From contig OZ253504.1 of NCBI GenBank assembly GCA_965262235.1, positions 124,001 to 188,000 of the forward strand: a stretch of 64,000 bases of DNA. Direction: 5' to 3'. The position numbers and the translations under genes were made by a program. Origin of the DNA: CATQGW01 sp965262235. Lineage in GTDB: Bacteria; Chloroflexota; Dehalococcoidia; Bin125. Positions 1 through 9,800 of this stretch are shown piece after piece (position 1 is the stretch's first letter; every line of letters starts with the position of its first letter). The notes under the pieces were generated by a model that was given only the letters and a program-made list of their open reading frames with translations, searched no databases and was not told the origin of the DNA.

Positions 1-3000
1 TCATCCGCGACTTCCAACATCTGTTCCACGTCAACAACGACGAATGGACGTTCTTCCATGACTCGTTCCGGCAGTTCGCCGCCGAGCTCACTGCGCTCGG
101 ACCAAACGGCGTTCCAGCGACAGACGCTGATGCGACCGCGCACCGGGTAGTCGCCGAGGAATGCGCTCGATCCGAAGACTGGCGTCTCGCAGGGGAGGAG
201 CTGTACCACCGGTACTTGGGCCACCAGAACGACGAGGTTCTCGCCTTAGCAAGCCAGGCTGCTTGGCGCTATCAGTTCCAGCTCCTGCGCTCTCCGTCGC
301 TTATTCGACACGACATCGAGCTGGTCCTGCAGGTTGCGGCTGACCGGGCCGATGTGATCTCAATGTTGCGCGCGATGCTCGGACTGGCCGAGCTTCAAAG
401 TCGAATCTCCGTGCTGGAGAGCATCGACTTGCCAGCAGCGTTTTACCAAGGCGGTCTCGTTGACGAAGCAATCGAGTGGTGCTCGGGCAAGAACCCCGCA
501 GTTCTCTTGGCGCATCGATACAACCTCGCTTGGATGCTGGGTCGGGAAGGCAACGCGGCTGGACGGTATCTGTTCGACGGAAATGAACATCAAGGACTTG
601 ACGAGCCGAGTGACCTCAGGATCGCAGGACACGAGCATGACGCGGCGCTGGCATGGACGCGCTCCGCAGCCATGTTTAGGCCGATCCCATCTGTGATAAA
701 GAGCATCGAAAATCTGCTTGACAAGCAGGAACCGGCCGGACACGGGGTGCATCGTCGACACGAGGATGAGGCTTGGAGTCGCTATGAACTGATGATGCGG
801 GAGCTGATTGACGCGACTCTGGACCTTGGAGATCGACCTGGGCTCGAAGCGATGGATGAGGCTCTCGCCCGGCGGTTGACAACTCTCGAATCCAGTGCCG
901 ATCTCGCTGCAGGCCCGTCAGCTGAACATCGAGCGCGGCAACCTCGGCGGGTCGCGGCAATGGTCGATTTGCGTATCCGCGCAGCCACTGCCTTGTGCGA
1001 AGCCGGGCAGGACGCACAAGTCGTCGCACGAAACGTCGCTTCCTTGCTGGCCGATGGCCACTCGATGTCGACGTTTCGATCCACGCTGCTCAACGCCGCG
1101 GAGTTACTTGCCGACTGCGGCCTAAGCGAGCAGGCGGGACGCCTGCTTGACCTTAGCCAACACGAGCGGGCACTCACCGCGGCCGATCTCACGACTGACC
1201 GTCGCGAAGAGGCGGCGGACGAGAAGTTCCGATATTGGCGACTTCGCCACCGTCTCGCGACCTGCGACGGGGAGGTTCCCGCGTCGATCTCCCCAGAACC
1301 TGAGACGCCCGCGGGAAATCGAATTCCTCAGGACGCGCCGATGCATCGCGATACTGACGCGATCGAGTTTTCCGAGCGAGTGGACGTTCTCGTCCGGGAA
1401 CTCGCTCGAATCGACGCTGGAACGCAAAGAGGAGAAAAGGAGAACATTGGCCGCGTGTGGTCGATCGTGCTGCGAGCAATTGATGTGGTCCCCGCAGCCA
1501 GGTCGAGACCGGGTATATCGCGGCGAGGTAACCCACTACGAGCGCCAAGTCTCCTCGAGACCGCCACGGACGTTGTGACGAACTACGGCGACGGACTACC
1601 GCAACGTCTCAGTGACGAACTTTGCGGACGATTCCGAGAGCACCCCATCGGCTGGCTGGCGACGCCACTACTTGATGTCCTGCAAACGCTGAAGGCGGCG
1701 GGCGCGGAGGTAAGTTGGGAGGATGATGTGCTGGTGGCTCACGAGGCGAGCGCGGCCGAGGAGAACGTTCATCAGAAGGTCGAGCAGATGGCGGATCTCA
1801 TCCACCATTATTCGGATGCCGGTCACTACGTGAGGGCCGCAGAGTTGGCGCGCGATCTGCCACGGGCGGCATTCGCGGTCGGATTCCGTAAGGACCACCA
1901 GTTCGATGAATGGGTTGGCTGGTACGCCGCCGCAGTCGCCGAGCCCGGCGGCAATCAGTTCATTGGGGATGGATCCTGGCTGGCGCAGCTCCTGTCGGCC
2001 TCCGACCCGATGACCGAAGGAGCTCCAGGCCAAGCCGCTGTCGAACTGCCGGCCGCTCTGTCGGCTCTCGATCCGTTGGCGGCGGTTCGCACATTCGAGT
2101 ACCTCGTCCGGAGTGGGACGGTCTCTCACTTCGGTGCTTTGGCAGGCATCGTCCGGGCGTTGGTGGAGCAGGTCGGTTCAGGCGACGGCAATACCGTTGC
2201 TCTCGCTGGGGACATCGCAGCGGATTTGATCTCTGCTGGCGCAAGGTATGCTTACCCTGATCTGGCCGCCGCGACAATCGCAGCGGGGAGCCGCGCTGAA
2301 GGTTCGCCGGCAGCTGTCGAACTCGCTGAGTCGATCGCAGCTCGTACGGACCGTTTCGCGCTGCCGACTGCCCGGGCAGAGTGGCGCCAAGGATTGGGCC
2401 TCGGCTCCAACCGCGGCCAGACTGAGGACGATAACGACTACAACGTGTTGGTCTTAGACGACGGCCGCCGCGTCGCAGCCAGCACCGCGGTCGGACAAAT
2501 CAAGACAGTGGACGACATTCTCCGAATGAGACGGGCGGAGGCGAGCGAATCAAGATTTCCTTGGCGGCGGGCGGTCCACCAACGGCATCTCACGTCCGAT
2601 GATGTGCGCCGACTCGCACCGCTGTTCCACGGTGAGGATCAACGAGAGCTTGATGTCCTGGTAATCCTCGCCCAAGCCGCCGAGCGGAACGGGGAACGTG
2701 AGCTTGCGCTCGCGCTCGCGACTGATGCCTTTAGGTCGGCCCAAGAGAATACCTGGGCAACGTATATGGGCGGGACCCGGCTGCGAAGCAGTGCGATTCG
2801 CGTCCGACTGGGCGGTGATCAAGCGCGCATTGAGGCATGTAATCACCTTGCTCGCCAAGTCGCCGGTACTCGATGGCTGAGCGGTCTCTTGATCTTTGAT
2901 CTGCGAGAGATCGTGGCTGCGTTGGACCCTGACCTGACCGCAGTTCTTAGCTGGCCGCTGGTGCGGGAGTATCTTCAGGGAATCGCGGAGCCCCTCGAAC

Positions 3001-4484
3001 TCGGAGAGGAGGACCCGTTCATAGACCATGGCTGTAGGTGGTGGTCGCAGTCTCCGAGCGTCGCCCGCCGTGCCCCTTGCATGGAGTCAACTCCCAATGC
3101 GGCGCTGGCCGAGCTCGTCGTTGGCCATCTTTCGCATCCGTCGTGGATCGTCTCTGATGCTACCGACACTATTGTCGTCCGGGCGCTAGCGAGGGGTGAC
3201 GAGAACATCGCGCAAGCGTTAGCTCGATTCGCGCGGCCCGACGCGAGCGACGATCTGCTTGAGAAGGTTGGCCGCTGCCTCGCTGCTGCGAGGATGCGTA
3301 ACGGGATCGCGGTACCATCAAGCTTGGAGTTCCTGGACCGAACCCTAGCGGCACACCAAAGCCAGGTGTTGCGCGACTTGGCCTCCGGTCAGCCTCCTCG
3401 CGCCGATCGAGTGTTGGATGCCTCGTATCGGCTCACGTTGCCTGACGGATTCATAAATTCCGACCACTCCGCGTTCTCTCTATATGATCCATACGAAGCC
3501 ACTTATCGGATCATCGCCCAGGGCCTCCGTATAGACGAGGCGGCCATTCTTAGAGTTGCCGCTCGTTATGCGAGGGAGGAACTCGTGAAGCTTCCGCGCA
3601 ATGCGGATATTCAATCTGCGCTGAAGGCATCCATCGTGATGCACCGCTACCCGCTTCCCGAAGTCGCCGCGCGCCGCGCAGCGTTCGGACGTGTCCTCGC
3701 CGATTTCCGCGATGCTGGCATGTTCGACGGTGCACCAGATGAGGTCGATGGAATACTCCGCACGGTGGATATTGACCTCCTTGGTCGCGTTCCAGGACGG
3801 CGCCCGACAAACATGCCGGACCCGCCCACTGCCGGCCACGATCAGACATGTGAGCGTTGGATGGCCGAGCTCGATGACCGACTGCAGGGTTACATTCGCG
3901 CGAGTGACACGAAGCAACGAACGCTTATCGGCGCGAGGGCTCAGCTTGACGTGTTGAACTGGGGCTTTCTTGAAGAGGAGTTCCTATGTGGGACGACCAT
4001 CGGTATCGCCGAACCGCTGGAAAACGAGCTATTCGAGCAACGGTTTTCAATGGTCTTAGCTGATCTGATGGTTCCAGTGGATTGTCAGGCGATCTATGTC
4101 GGCGATGCTCTCGTACTCGAGAATGCGGCATTCACCTTCCAGCAACTTCAAGCACGTTGGCTTGCATTTCGCCCTGACTTCGCAACGGCGCTCGGCTGGA
4201 CGCCTCACGCAACGCGACCTGGTACCTGGCGCACGGCCGCGGGCGAGCTGGCTGTTGAGACTGTTTGGTGGGTAGATGGTTCGTGGGGGCATACGGGGCG
4301 ATCGTTCGATGACACCGTAGCGACTGGTCACGCGGTGTTGCTCACGCAACAAGGTCTGGCAGCGATCCACGCTGCGTTCGGGAAGGCTACCCGGCACTTC
4401 CGACTGATTCGGCGCGCTCGGGACGACGGGGAAGACCTTTCACCGCGGACTGCAACGGCCGCTCTCCCCCTGCGCGAATTCTGA
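1..4484 (+). CDS. Large STAND/NACHT-like NTPase, C-terminal part (5' end outside window)
   Basis: The reading frame is open from base 3 to a TGA at 4482-4484, so the true start lies left of the window; an internal ATG at 216 is not a credible start. About 1,493 residues are visible. The first ones read WTFFHDSFRQFAAEL, a pattern typical of the end of the winged-helix part of STAND NTPases, just before the repeat or sensor region. The rest is helical and rich in Ala and Leu with TPR-like character, ending in a less repetitive C-terminal domain. No Walker motif is visible because that part would be upstream. STAND proteins with long helical sensors are frequent antiphage sensors that trigger effector activity after recognising a phage protein. 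The neighbourhood of other defence genes fits, but the specific family and the effector domain cannot be determined from this fragment. Confidence 0.6.
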   Translation, partial: IRDFQHLFHVNNDEWTFFHDSFRQFAAELTALGPNGVPATDADATAHRVVAEECARSEDWRLAGEELYHRYLGHQNDEVLALASQAAWRYQFQLLRSPSLIRHDIELVLQVAADRADVISMLRAMLGLAELQSRISVLESIDLPAAFYQGGLVDEAIEWCSGKNPAVLLAHRYNLAWMLGREGNAAGRYLFDGNEHQGLDEPSDLRIAGHEHDAALAWTRSAAMFRPIPSVIKSIENLLDKQEPAGHGVHRRHEDEAWSRYELMMRELIDATLDLGDRPGLEAMDEALARRLTTLESSADLAAGPSAEHRARQPRRVAAMVDLRIRAATALCEAGQDAQVVARNVASLLADGHSMSTFRSTLLNAAELLADCGLSEQAGRLLDLSQHERALTAADLTTDRREEAADEKFRYWRLRHRLATCDGEVPASISPEPETPAGNRIPQDAPMHRDTDAIEFSERVDVLVRELARIDAGTQRGEKENIGRVWSIVLRAIDVVPAARSRPGISRRGNPLRAPSLLETATDVVTNYGDGLPQRLSDELCGRFREHPIGWLATPLLDVLQTLKAAGAEVSWEDDVLVAHEASAAEENVHQKVEQMADLIHHYSDAGHYVRAAELARDLPRAAFAVGFRKDHQFDEWVGWYAAAVAEPGGNQFIGDGSWLAQLLSASDPMTEGAPGQAAVELPAALSALDPLAAVRTFEYLVRSGTVSHFGALAGIVRALVEQVGSGDGNTVALAGDIAADLISAGARYAYPDLAAATIAAGSRAEGSPAAVELAESIAARTDRFALPTARAEWRQGLGLGSNRGQTEDDNDYNVLVLDDGRRVAASTAVGQIKTVDDILRMRRAEASESRFPWRRAVHQRHLTSDDVRRLAPLFHGEDQRELDVLVILAQAAERNGERELALALATDAFRSAQENTWATYMGGTRLRSSAIRVRLGGDQARIEACNHLARQVAGTRWLSGLLIFDLREIVAALDPDLTAVLSWPLVREYLQGIAEPLELGEEDPFIDHGCRWWSQSPSVARRAPCMESTPNAALAELVVGHLSHPSWIVSDATDTIVVRALARGDENIAQALARFARPDASDDLLEKVGRCLAAARMRNGIAVPSSLEFLDRTLAAHQSQVLRDLASGQPPRADRVLDASYRLTLPDGFINSDHSAFSLYDPYEATYRIIAQGLRIDEAAILRVAARYAREELVKLPRNADIQSALKASIVMHRYPLPEVAARRAAFGRVLADFRDAGMFDGAPDEVDGILRTVDIDLLGRVPGRRPTNMPDPPTAGHDQTCERWMAELDDRLQGYIRASDTKQRTLIGARAQLDVLNWGFLEEEFLCGTTIGIAEPLENELFEQRFSMVLADLMVPVDCQAIYVGDALVLENAAFTFQQLQARWLAFRPDFATALGWTPHATRPGTWRTAAGELAVETVWWVDGSWGHTGRSFDDTVATGHAVLLTQQGLAAIHAAFGKATRHFRLIRRARDDGEDLSPRTATAALPLREF

Positions 4485-5129
4485 GAGCGAGAAAGCAGAG
4501 TCGGCAGTCACCGAGGGCGACATGTCCGTCAGCTCTTGCCGGCCGTTGCGGCCCAACCGCTTGCGCTCTTGCCGATTTGAGCCGTCCTGCAACGGAGCGA
4601 GGAAATGTCCTTGATTGGTGCTCCATACGAAGACATCGCTACAGAGAGAGGAGCGAACACTCCGGACATTTACCACTATGGAGCTGCGCTGTCTCGATCA
4701 GTTTCTAAGCGATGAGTGCATCGGCTGCGCCGCAATGCAATGACAATATCCCCCAAATCAGTCCAATTTGTCCACCACAAGCCACGGAGACCTCCCATGT
4801 GTTCCGCGCTGCGGCGTCAGACGACGCAGTCGAACGTTGGTCCAGTGACTCATGCGCGGGTGTTGCGACGACCCCAAAGACGCAAACCGATCTCGACGAA
4901 ACCACACGTTGTCTACGACGACGCGCATCTCAGGACTGAGCGATGCCACGTGCGAAACGCGGCCGAAAGGCGTCGCGAAACAATTGCTCGTTCGCCGGTT
5001 GTCATGCCCGGTGGTTCGCGGGTCACAGGTTCAGCTCGAATGTCAACTCGACGCTTCTTGAGTTTGTCCAGTTTGGTGGGCCTACCGAGACCGTACTGAG
5101 AACTTTCTCTTGGGAAATTGCCACCTTGC
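4485..5129. other. Intergenic stretch between STAND gene and IS element
   Basis: About 645 bases without a convincing gene. Short open frames on both strands show no domain, no good ribosome binding site and no amino-acid composition like the neighbouring proteins. I see no tRNA, no clear terminator and no repeat other than the IS terminal repeat that begins at 5130. Confidence 0.5.
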
Positions 5130-5146
5130 AGAGGCTGTCGCATAGA
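5130..5146. repeat. Left terminal inverted repeat of the IS
   Basis: Seventeen bases matching the complement of 6451-6467 at 16 positions; the core is GAGGCTGTCGCA. Confidence 0.7.
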
Positions 5147-5170
5147 GTTTGGCGTTAGTTGTTGTGGTGG

Positions 5171-6384
5171 TCAGCGGTCGCGGGGTTGTCCGATGCAAGA
5201 TGTCTTTCGGCATCGGGAATGGGCGATTCGATGTTGGCCCAGTTGGGTCAGACGTAGGCGGCGAGAGCGTGGGCGACGCCTCGGTGAGGGGCGAGCGGAC
5301 GGCCCGGGCGAGGCTGGGCGCTGCCGGCAGCGGTAGAGCTTGCGCAGGTTGTGGGTGGCGGCGATTAACTTCCACTCGCTGACGCAGGCCTCGAAGCCGC
5401 GGCGCTGGAAGCGGCGGATGCCGCGGTTCTCCTTGATGTCGCCGAAGACCGGCTCGATCATCCAACGGCGCTGCTCGTAGAGCTGGCGACCGCGCTTGGT
5501 CGTCAGCTTGCGCCGCATCCGCTCGCGCACAGAGAGCCCAGCCGGGATGCGCCCCCGTGGGGCCGGCCCGGCGGCGCGCCGGTTGCGGTCGTTGCGACGG
5601 GCGATCAACAGCTCGGAGCCAGCCGCGGCCAGCGCCCTGACGTTGGCGTCGGAGTAGTAGCCGGCGTCGGCCCGCACGATCCCGATCGGCGCCTGACCCA
5701 GCGCCTGCAGATTGTGATTCGTCGCTGCGACCATCGGCTGCAGTTCCTGCACATCGGTCGCCGCGCGGGTCAGCTCGGCCGCCACGATCTCGCGGGTCGC
5801 CACCGCCTGCACGTTGTAACCCTAGTAGTGGCCCCGGTAGTCACGCACCCCCCGGCGTCCGTCCGCTCCGCCTCGGCCAGCATGCGCTCGACTTCGGCCT
5901 CCAGTTGCGCCTGCGTGCGATTGCGCTCGCGGCTCGCGTTGGCGCGCAGCTTGGTCCCGTCCAGCGCCAGCAGCCCGGCCCGCACCAGCCCCGCCTCGGC
6001 GCAGAGCCGCAACATCTCGACGAACAGTCCCGCCAGCGCCTGCTCGTGGCGCTGACGAAGGCGGCAGATCGTCGCGTGATCGGGCTGCTGGTTCTCGCTC
6101 AGCACGCGAACGGCGATGTCTTCCCGGCAACGCCGTTCGATCCGCAGGCTCGAACGTTCGCCCCCGCAATAGGCGTAGAGCAGCAGTGCCAGCATCATCG
6201 CGGGGTCGGAGGCCCGACGGCCCCAGCCGTCATCGCGGTAGCCGGCGTGAACGGCGGACAGCTCAAACAGCTCCACCGCCTCCAGCACGAACTAGGCGAA
6301 CTGGTCCTCGGGCAGCCAGTCGCGCAGACTGGCCGGCATCAAGTACGGCGGCTCACGCTCACACCGCAGATAGCGCTCGGCCAT
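5171..6384 (-). pseudogene. IS1182-family transposase, broken by two TAG codons and a frameshift
   Basis: A DDE-type transposase that can no longer be made in one piece. The start is an ATG at 6384 (MAERYLRCERE). Codon 31 is TAG (6292-6294) in the conserved stretch LPEDQFA-stop-FVLEAVEL. The conserved N-terminal part follows (SDPAMMLALLLYAYCGGERS, DHATICRLRQRH, LALDGTKLRANAS). Around 5830-5900 the frame changes, and a second TAG (5822-5824) precedes GYNVQAVATREIV. The C-terminal part carries VRADAGYYSDANVRAL, RRNDRNRR and the conserved QRRWMIEPVFGDIKENRGIRR block. The segment between the ERTDA helix and GYNVQ is much shorter than usual for the family, suggesting an internal deletion. The element is probably immobile without a helper transposase. 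Confidence 0.85.
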
Positions 6385-6450
6385 CGCGCCAACCCTTCGT
6401 TACATCCGGTCGTCGCCCACAGACTCCGCCTGAACTCCTCACCCCGGCAG

Positions 6451-6467
6451 TCTGTGCGACAGCCTCT
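6451..6467. repeat. Right terminal inverted repeat of the IS
   Basis: Complement of the left repeat at 5130-5146 with one mismatch. Confidence 0.7.
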
Positions 6468-6850
6468 ACAGGATGGCGATGACCCCCCGCCGTCACTCCT
6501 GGCTTTACCGGGAACCTCAATCACTTCAAGCCCCGCCATTTGGTGGGGGAGTTGTTCGACGGCCCAAGAGTCGATAGATTCGTGGCCCTACTGACTTCTT
6601 CAGCAGCTTGCCAGGATCACGCCTCCGGTTACGATCCGGCAACTCATTGAAGATCAATGCCGTTGAGGCCGATCCCCGACTGCTCGCCTGGCCCATGACG
6701 GTGTGCGACCGAAGACACTACGGGGATCGCGCGGCGTCAGCTCAGCGCTCGGCTTCGCCGCAAAGAGAAGCGCGAAGCTGCTGGAACCCAGCAGAAACGA
6801 GGTCGAACGCGCAGAAACTCCTGCACTCGCACGCTTCAGTAGGGCTCGGC
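6468..6850. other. Intergenic stretch between IS and helicase gene
   Basis: About 380 bases downstream of the leftward helicase gene. No open frame here resembles a protein I know, and I see no strong hairpin followed by a T run. Confidence 0.45.
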
Positions 6851-9800
6851 TTAGTTGGGCGGAGTGAGCCAACCAAAGACGTCGCTGGGCAGACGCTCGA
6901 ACGTGAACAGGTCGAATGCTCGCACACCGGTCGCTTGCTGTTCTCTGGCTGAGGCATCAGCAACTCGCTGGGCGTCGGTGTATGAGGCAGGGTCTGATGA
7001 CCAGAGTGGGTGTCCGAAGATAACCCAGCGCCCGCTCCCGGAGCTGCGGACGGCAGGCAAACGACCAGCGTTCATGCTGGATAGTCGTCCTTGATATGCG
7101 GCGACGAAGGCATCCACCGCTTGGCCGGCGCGACCTAGCCAGCGGTCCTCATTGAGCGCCTGACCCAGCGCCAGTTCGGCTACATCAAGCGCCAATCGCC
7201 AGTTCAGCGCTGGGTGAAGCCAACGATTGTCGTAGCTGCGTAGACAGTCGGGACAGGAGGCGGTGCAGGCGTCGGCATGGTTGGATTGCTCGAATTCGCG
7301 GCCTAACTCGGCTGCCGCCTCAAGTAGCTCCTGGATTACGTCCTCGTGCCCCAGATACGTCGCGTAGCCGGCGCCATTTGCAAGATCGTCTGCAAAAAAG
7401 ATGCGTTGAGTCAGCACGTCTCCGACTGTCGTGGGCTGCAAGCCAACATCAAGCTCTTCGGGGCGAATGTCGAGAATGTGGCGAGCGGCTGCCACACGCA
7501 GCAGTGCGGAGTAAGAGAGCAACGCCGCCAATCCCGGTTGCAATCGACCGTCTGAGGTCGGAGGCGTCGCGATGGGACCAACGCCCGTGGGAAGCTGCAA
7601 CCGATCCAACGTGATAGTGAGCGCGTCCGTTCGCCGTACGGCGCCGATGGCGGCGCTGAACTCCGCATCGTCGAGATTAAGGCTGACTCCCCATGGTGGG
7701 TCGTCATACAGCCCTGGATCGCACGCGATCAAGCGTCTACCGTCCCGGCGGAGCGCGAAAAGAGCGCCGTGATTGTCATTGATCGTAAACACGTCGGCGG
7801 CATCAAATCGACTAATCGCCGCTGTTCTGGTCGCATAGTGGGGCTCCGTGCCCGGCCGGAACCCCAACCGGGGACGGCTCGCCGTCGGCCCACGCTCTAC
7901 TCGGTCATCGAATTCCGTGGGGTGAAAGTCCGTCACAAAGCCGCGCGGTTCATACATGAGGAAGCTCTCCGCCTGCGTCCCGCAAACGGGACAAGCGTCA
8001 TTTTCTTCCTCATCGCGCTCCTGAACCGCTCCGCACGGCTTGCAACTCACGATTCGGCGCCTCGCACCTTGCGGATTACTGACTGGGACAGCCCTGTCTC
8101 TTTGAACTGTCCAGTCGCCGAACCCGATCACTGTGTGCTTCTGTTTGTCTTTGATCACATCGGAGCCCGGTGCGAAGTTCGAGATGGCAAGTTCGATCGC
8201 CCGATCGGATACCTTGGCAGCCTCTAAATCTCGTCCATGCTCGGGAGCACGCCGATACAAGGGCCTGACACGGGTAGGGAATCCAAACATCGGCAATAGC
8301 CCGGCATTGGCGAGCCGCTCGCTCAGGTCTTCGTGATGATAGGCAGGATTCTCGCGGGCCTGATCTATACCGGCGGCCAACTCGTCGCGAACCCACTGGA
8401 TGAGTCCAGCTCGCTGCTGGTCAGTTAGCTTCGTATGGACGCACAGACGCGCCACGATCTGATCGACATCCGGTGCCTGTTGCAGCCACTTCTCGATCCG
8501 GGAACGCCAGTCAGCCCATGAGTCTGACGGGCCGAATTGGCCGTGGACGTTGCGTCCACCATCGAACGACTGAGGTAGTGACTTGAACGCTCGTCTTAAC
8601 GACTCCGCATTCACCACCCGGCGGACGATCGCGATCCTAGACAAGTCCAAGTATGGGCTCGCAGGCGGATCGCCGGTGATCCGCTCGGGATGGTTAAAAT
8701 AATAGTCGTCATGTGACTGGTCTCGGCAGACGGTCAGCGCGTAGGAGAACGGTTGGCCCTGTCTGCCCGCCCGCCCGACACGCTGTTGATAATTGAAGCG
8801 CTGCGGTGGCATGTTCGCCATGACCACAGAGCGAAGGCTGCCGATGTCGACGCCCACCTCCATCGTGGTAGTCACGCTGAGCACATCGACACCATGCGTC
8901 AGTTCGTGTTCGTTGTTAGGCAGGAACGCGCCCTTGAAGCGCCGCTGTCGCCTCCTCTGCTCTGCCAGTGGTTTCGTTTGTCCAGTGAGTTCTTCGACGC
9001 GCAGCCGGAAGGGTGTCTCACCCGCCAACCACTCGTAGTAATCGCCTGCCCAATCCGTTTGCCGCGATGACTTCATATCTTCTTCAACTGCGAGGTCGGT
9101 GCTTGCGCAGCGCTTCGCAGTGCAGACACCGCCGGACCCATGGAGGTGAATCCGGGAACAACGCCGACAGCGCATCGGCTCGCTATCGCCGACGCTCCAG
9201 CGGACAACGATCAATCGTTCCGACTGCAGCGCCCAGCCCGGCGACACAACCCCGGTCTCCATCAACACTGTCTGAACGCCATCGCAAAGCTGCTCTGAGT
9301 CCTTCCCGTGCACCTCCGCAACCTGAGCCAAATACTTGCGCAGTTCGGCCGGCATTACGTCATCGCCGTAGAACCACCGCGCAGCCGGATAGTTGCCGAC
9401 CATGCCCAGTATTCGGATGGAGCTGCGGATGACCTCTTCGCCGGTGGAACCAGGCAAGTCCAGACGAGGGATAGGATCGAGATCGACCGGCTCGATCCAA
9501 CCCAGACCAATCGATTCAAAGTCGCGTCCGGTGAAATCGAACAGGGCCGAGTAAAGCGATTTGGTCAGCGGATCACTGCGAACAAGTCGACGGTGACTCA
9601 ATCGGGAGGCGTTCGAGCCGCGCCTCGTCCACGCGTCGGTAAGATTAGCCGGCGGCGAATAGGCCTCCCACCAGGGTGCGTCATTGTTTAGCCCCCAGTG
9701 TGCCCAGTCGGGGCTTGGTCCCGCGGGATTCACCCCGAGGTCGATAAGTTTGCGCTCAAGACGCTCGGCGAGATCGTCCCACGGCAGGCGCCGCGCGGTC

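Larger units (their letters stand above)
5130..6467. mobile_element. Degenerate IS1182-like insertion sequence
   Basis: Terminal inverted repeats bound a single broken transposase. The left end (5130-5146) reads AGAGGCTGTCGCATAGA and the right end (6451-6467, complement) reads AGAGGCTGTCGCACAGA, 16 of 17 identical. Length is about 1.34 kb, somewhat short for the IS1182 family, which agrees with an apparent internal deletion in the transposase. I could not identify a convincing target-site duplication. Confidence 0.7.

Noticed and set aside
4600..4680. AAATGTCC/GGACATTT inverted repeat as a regulatory hairpin
   Set aside because: Arms are short and about 50 bases apart; not better than chance.
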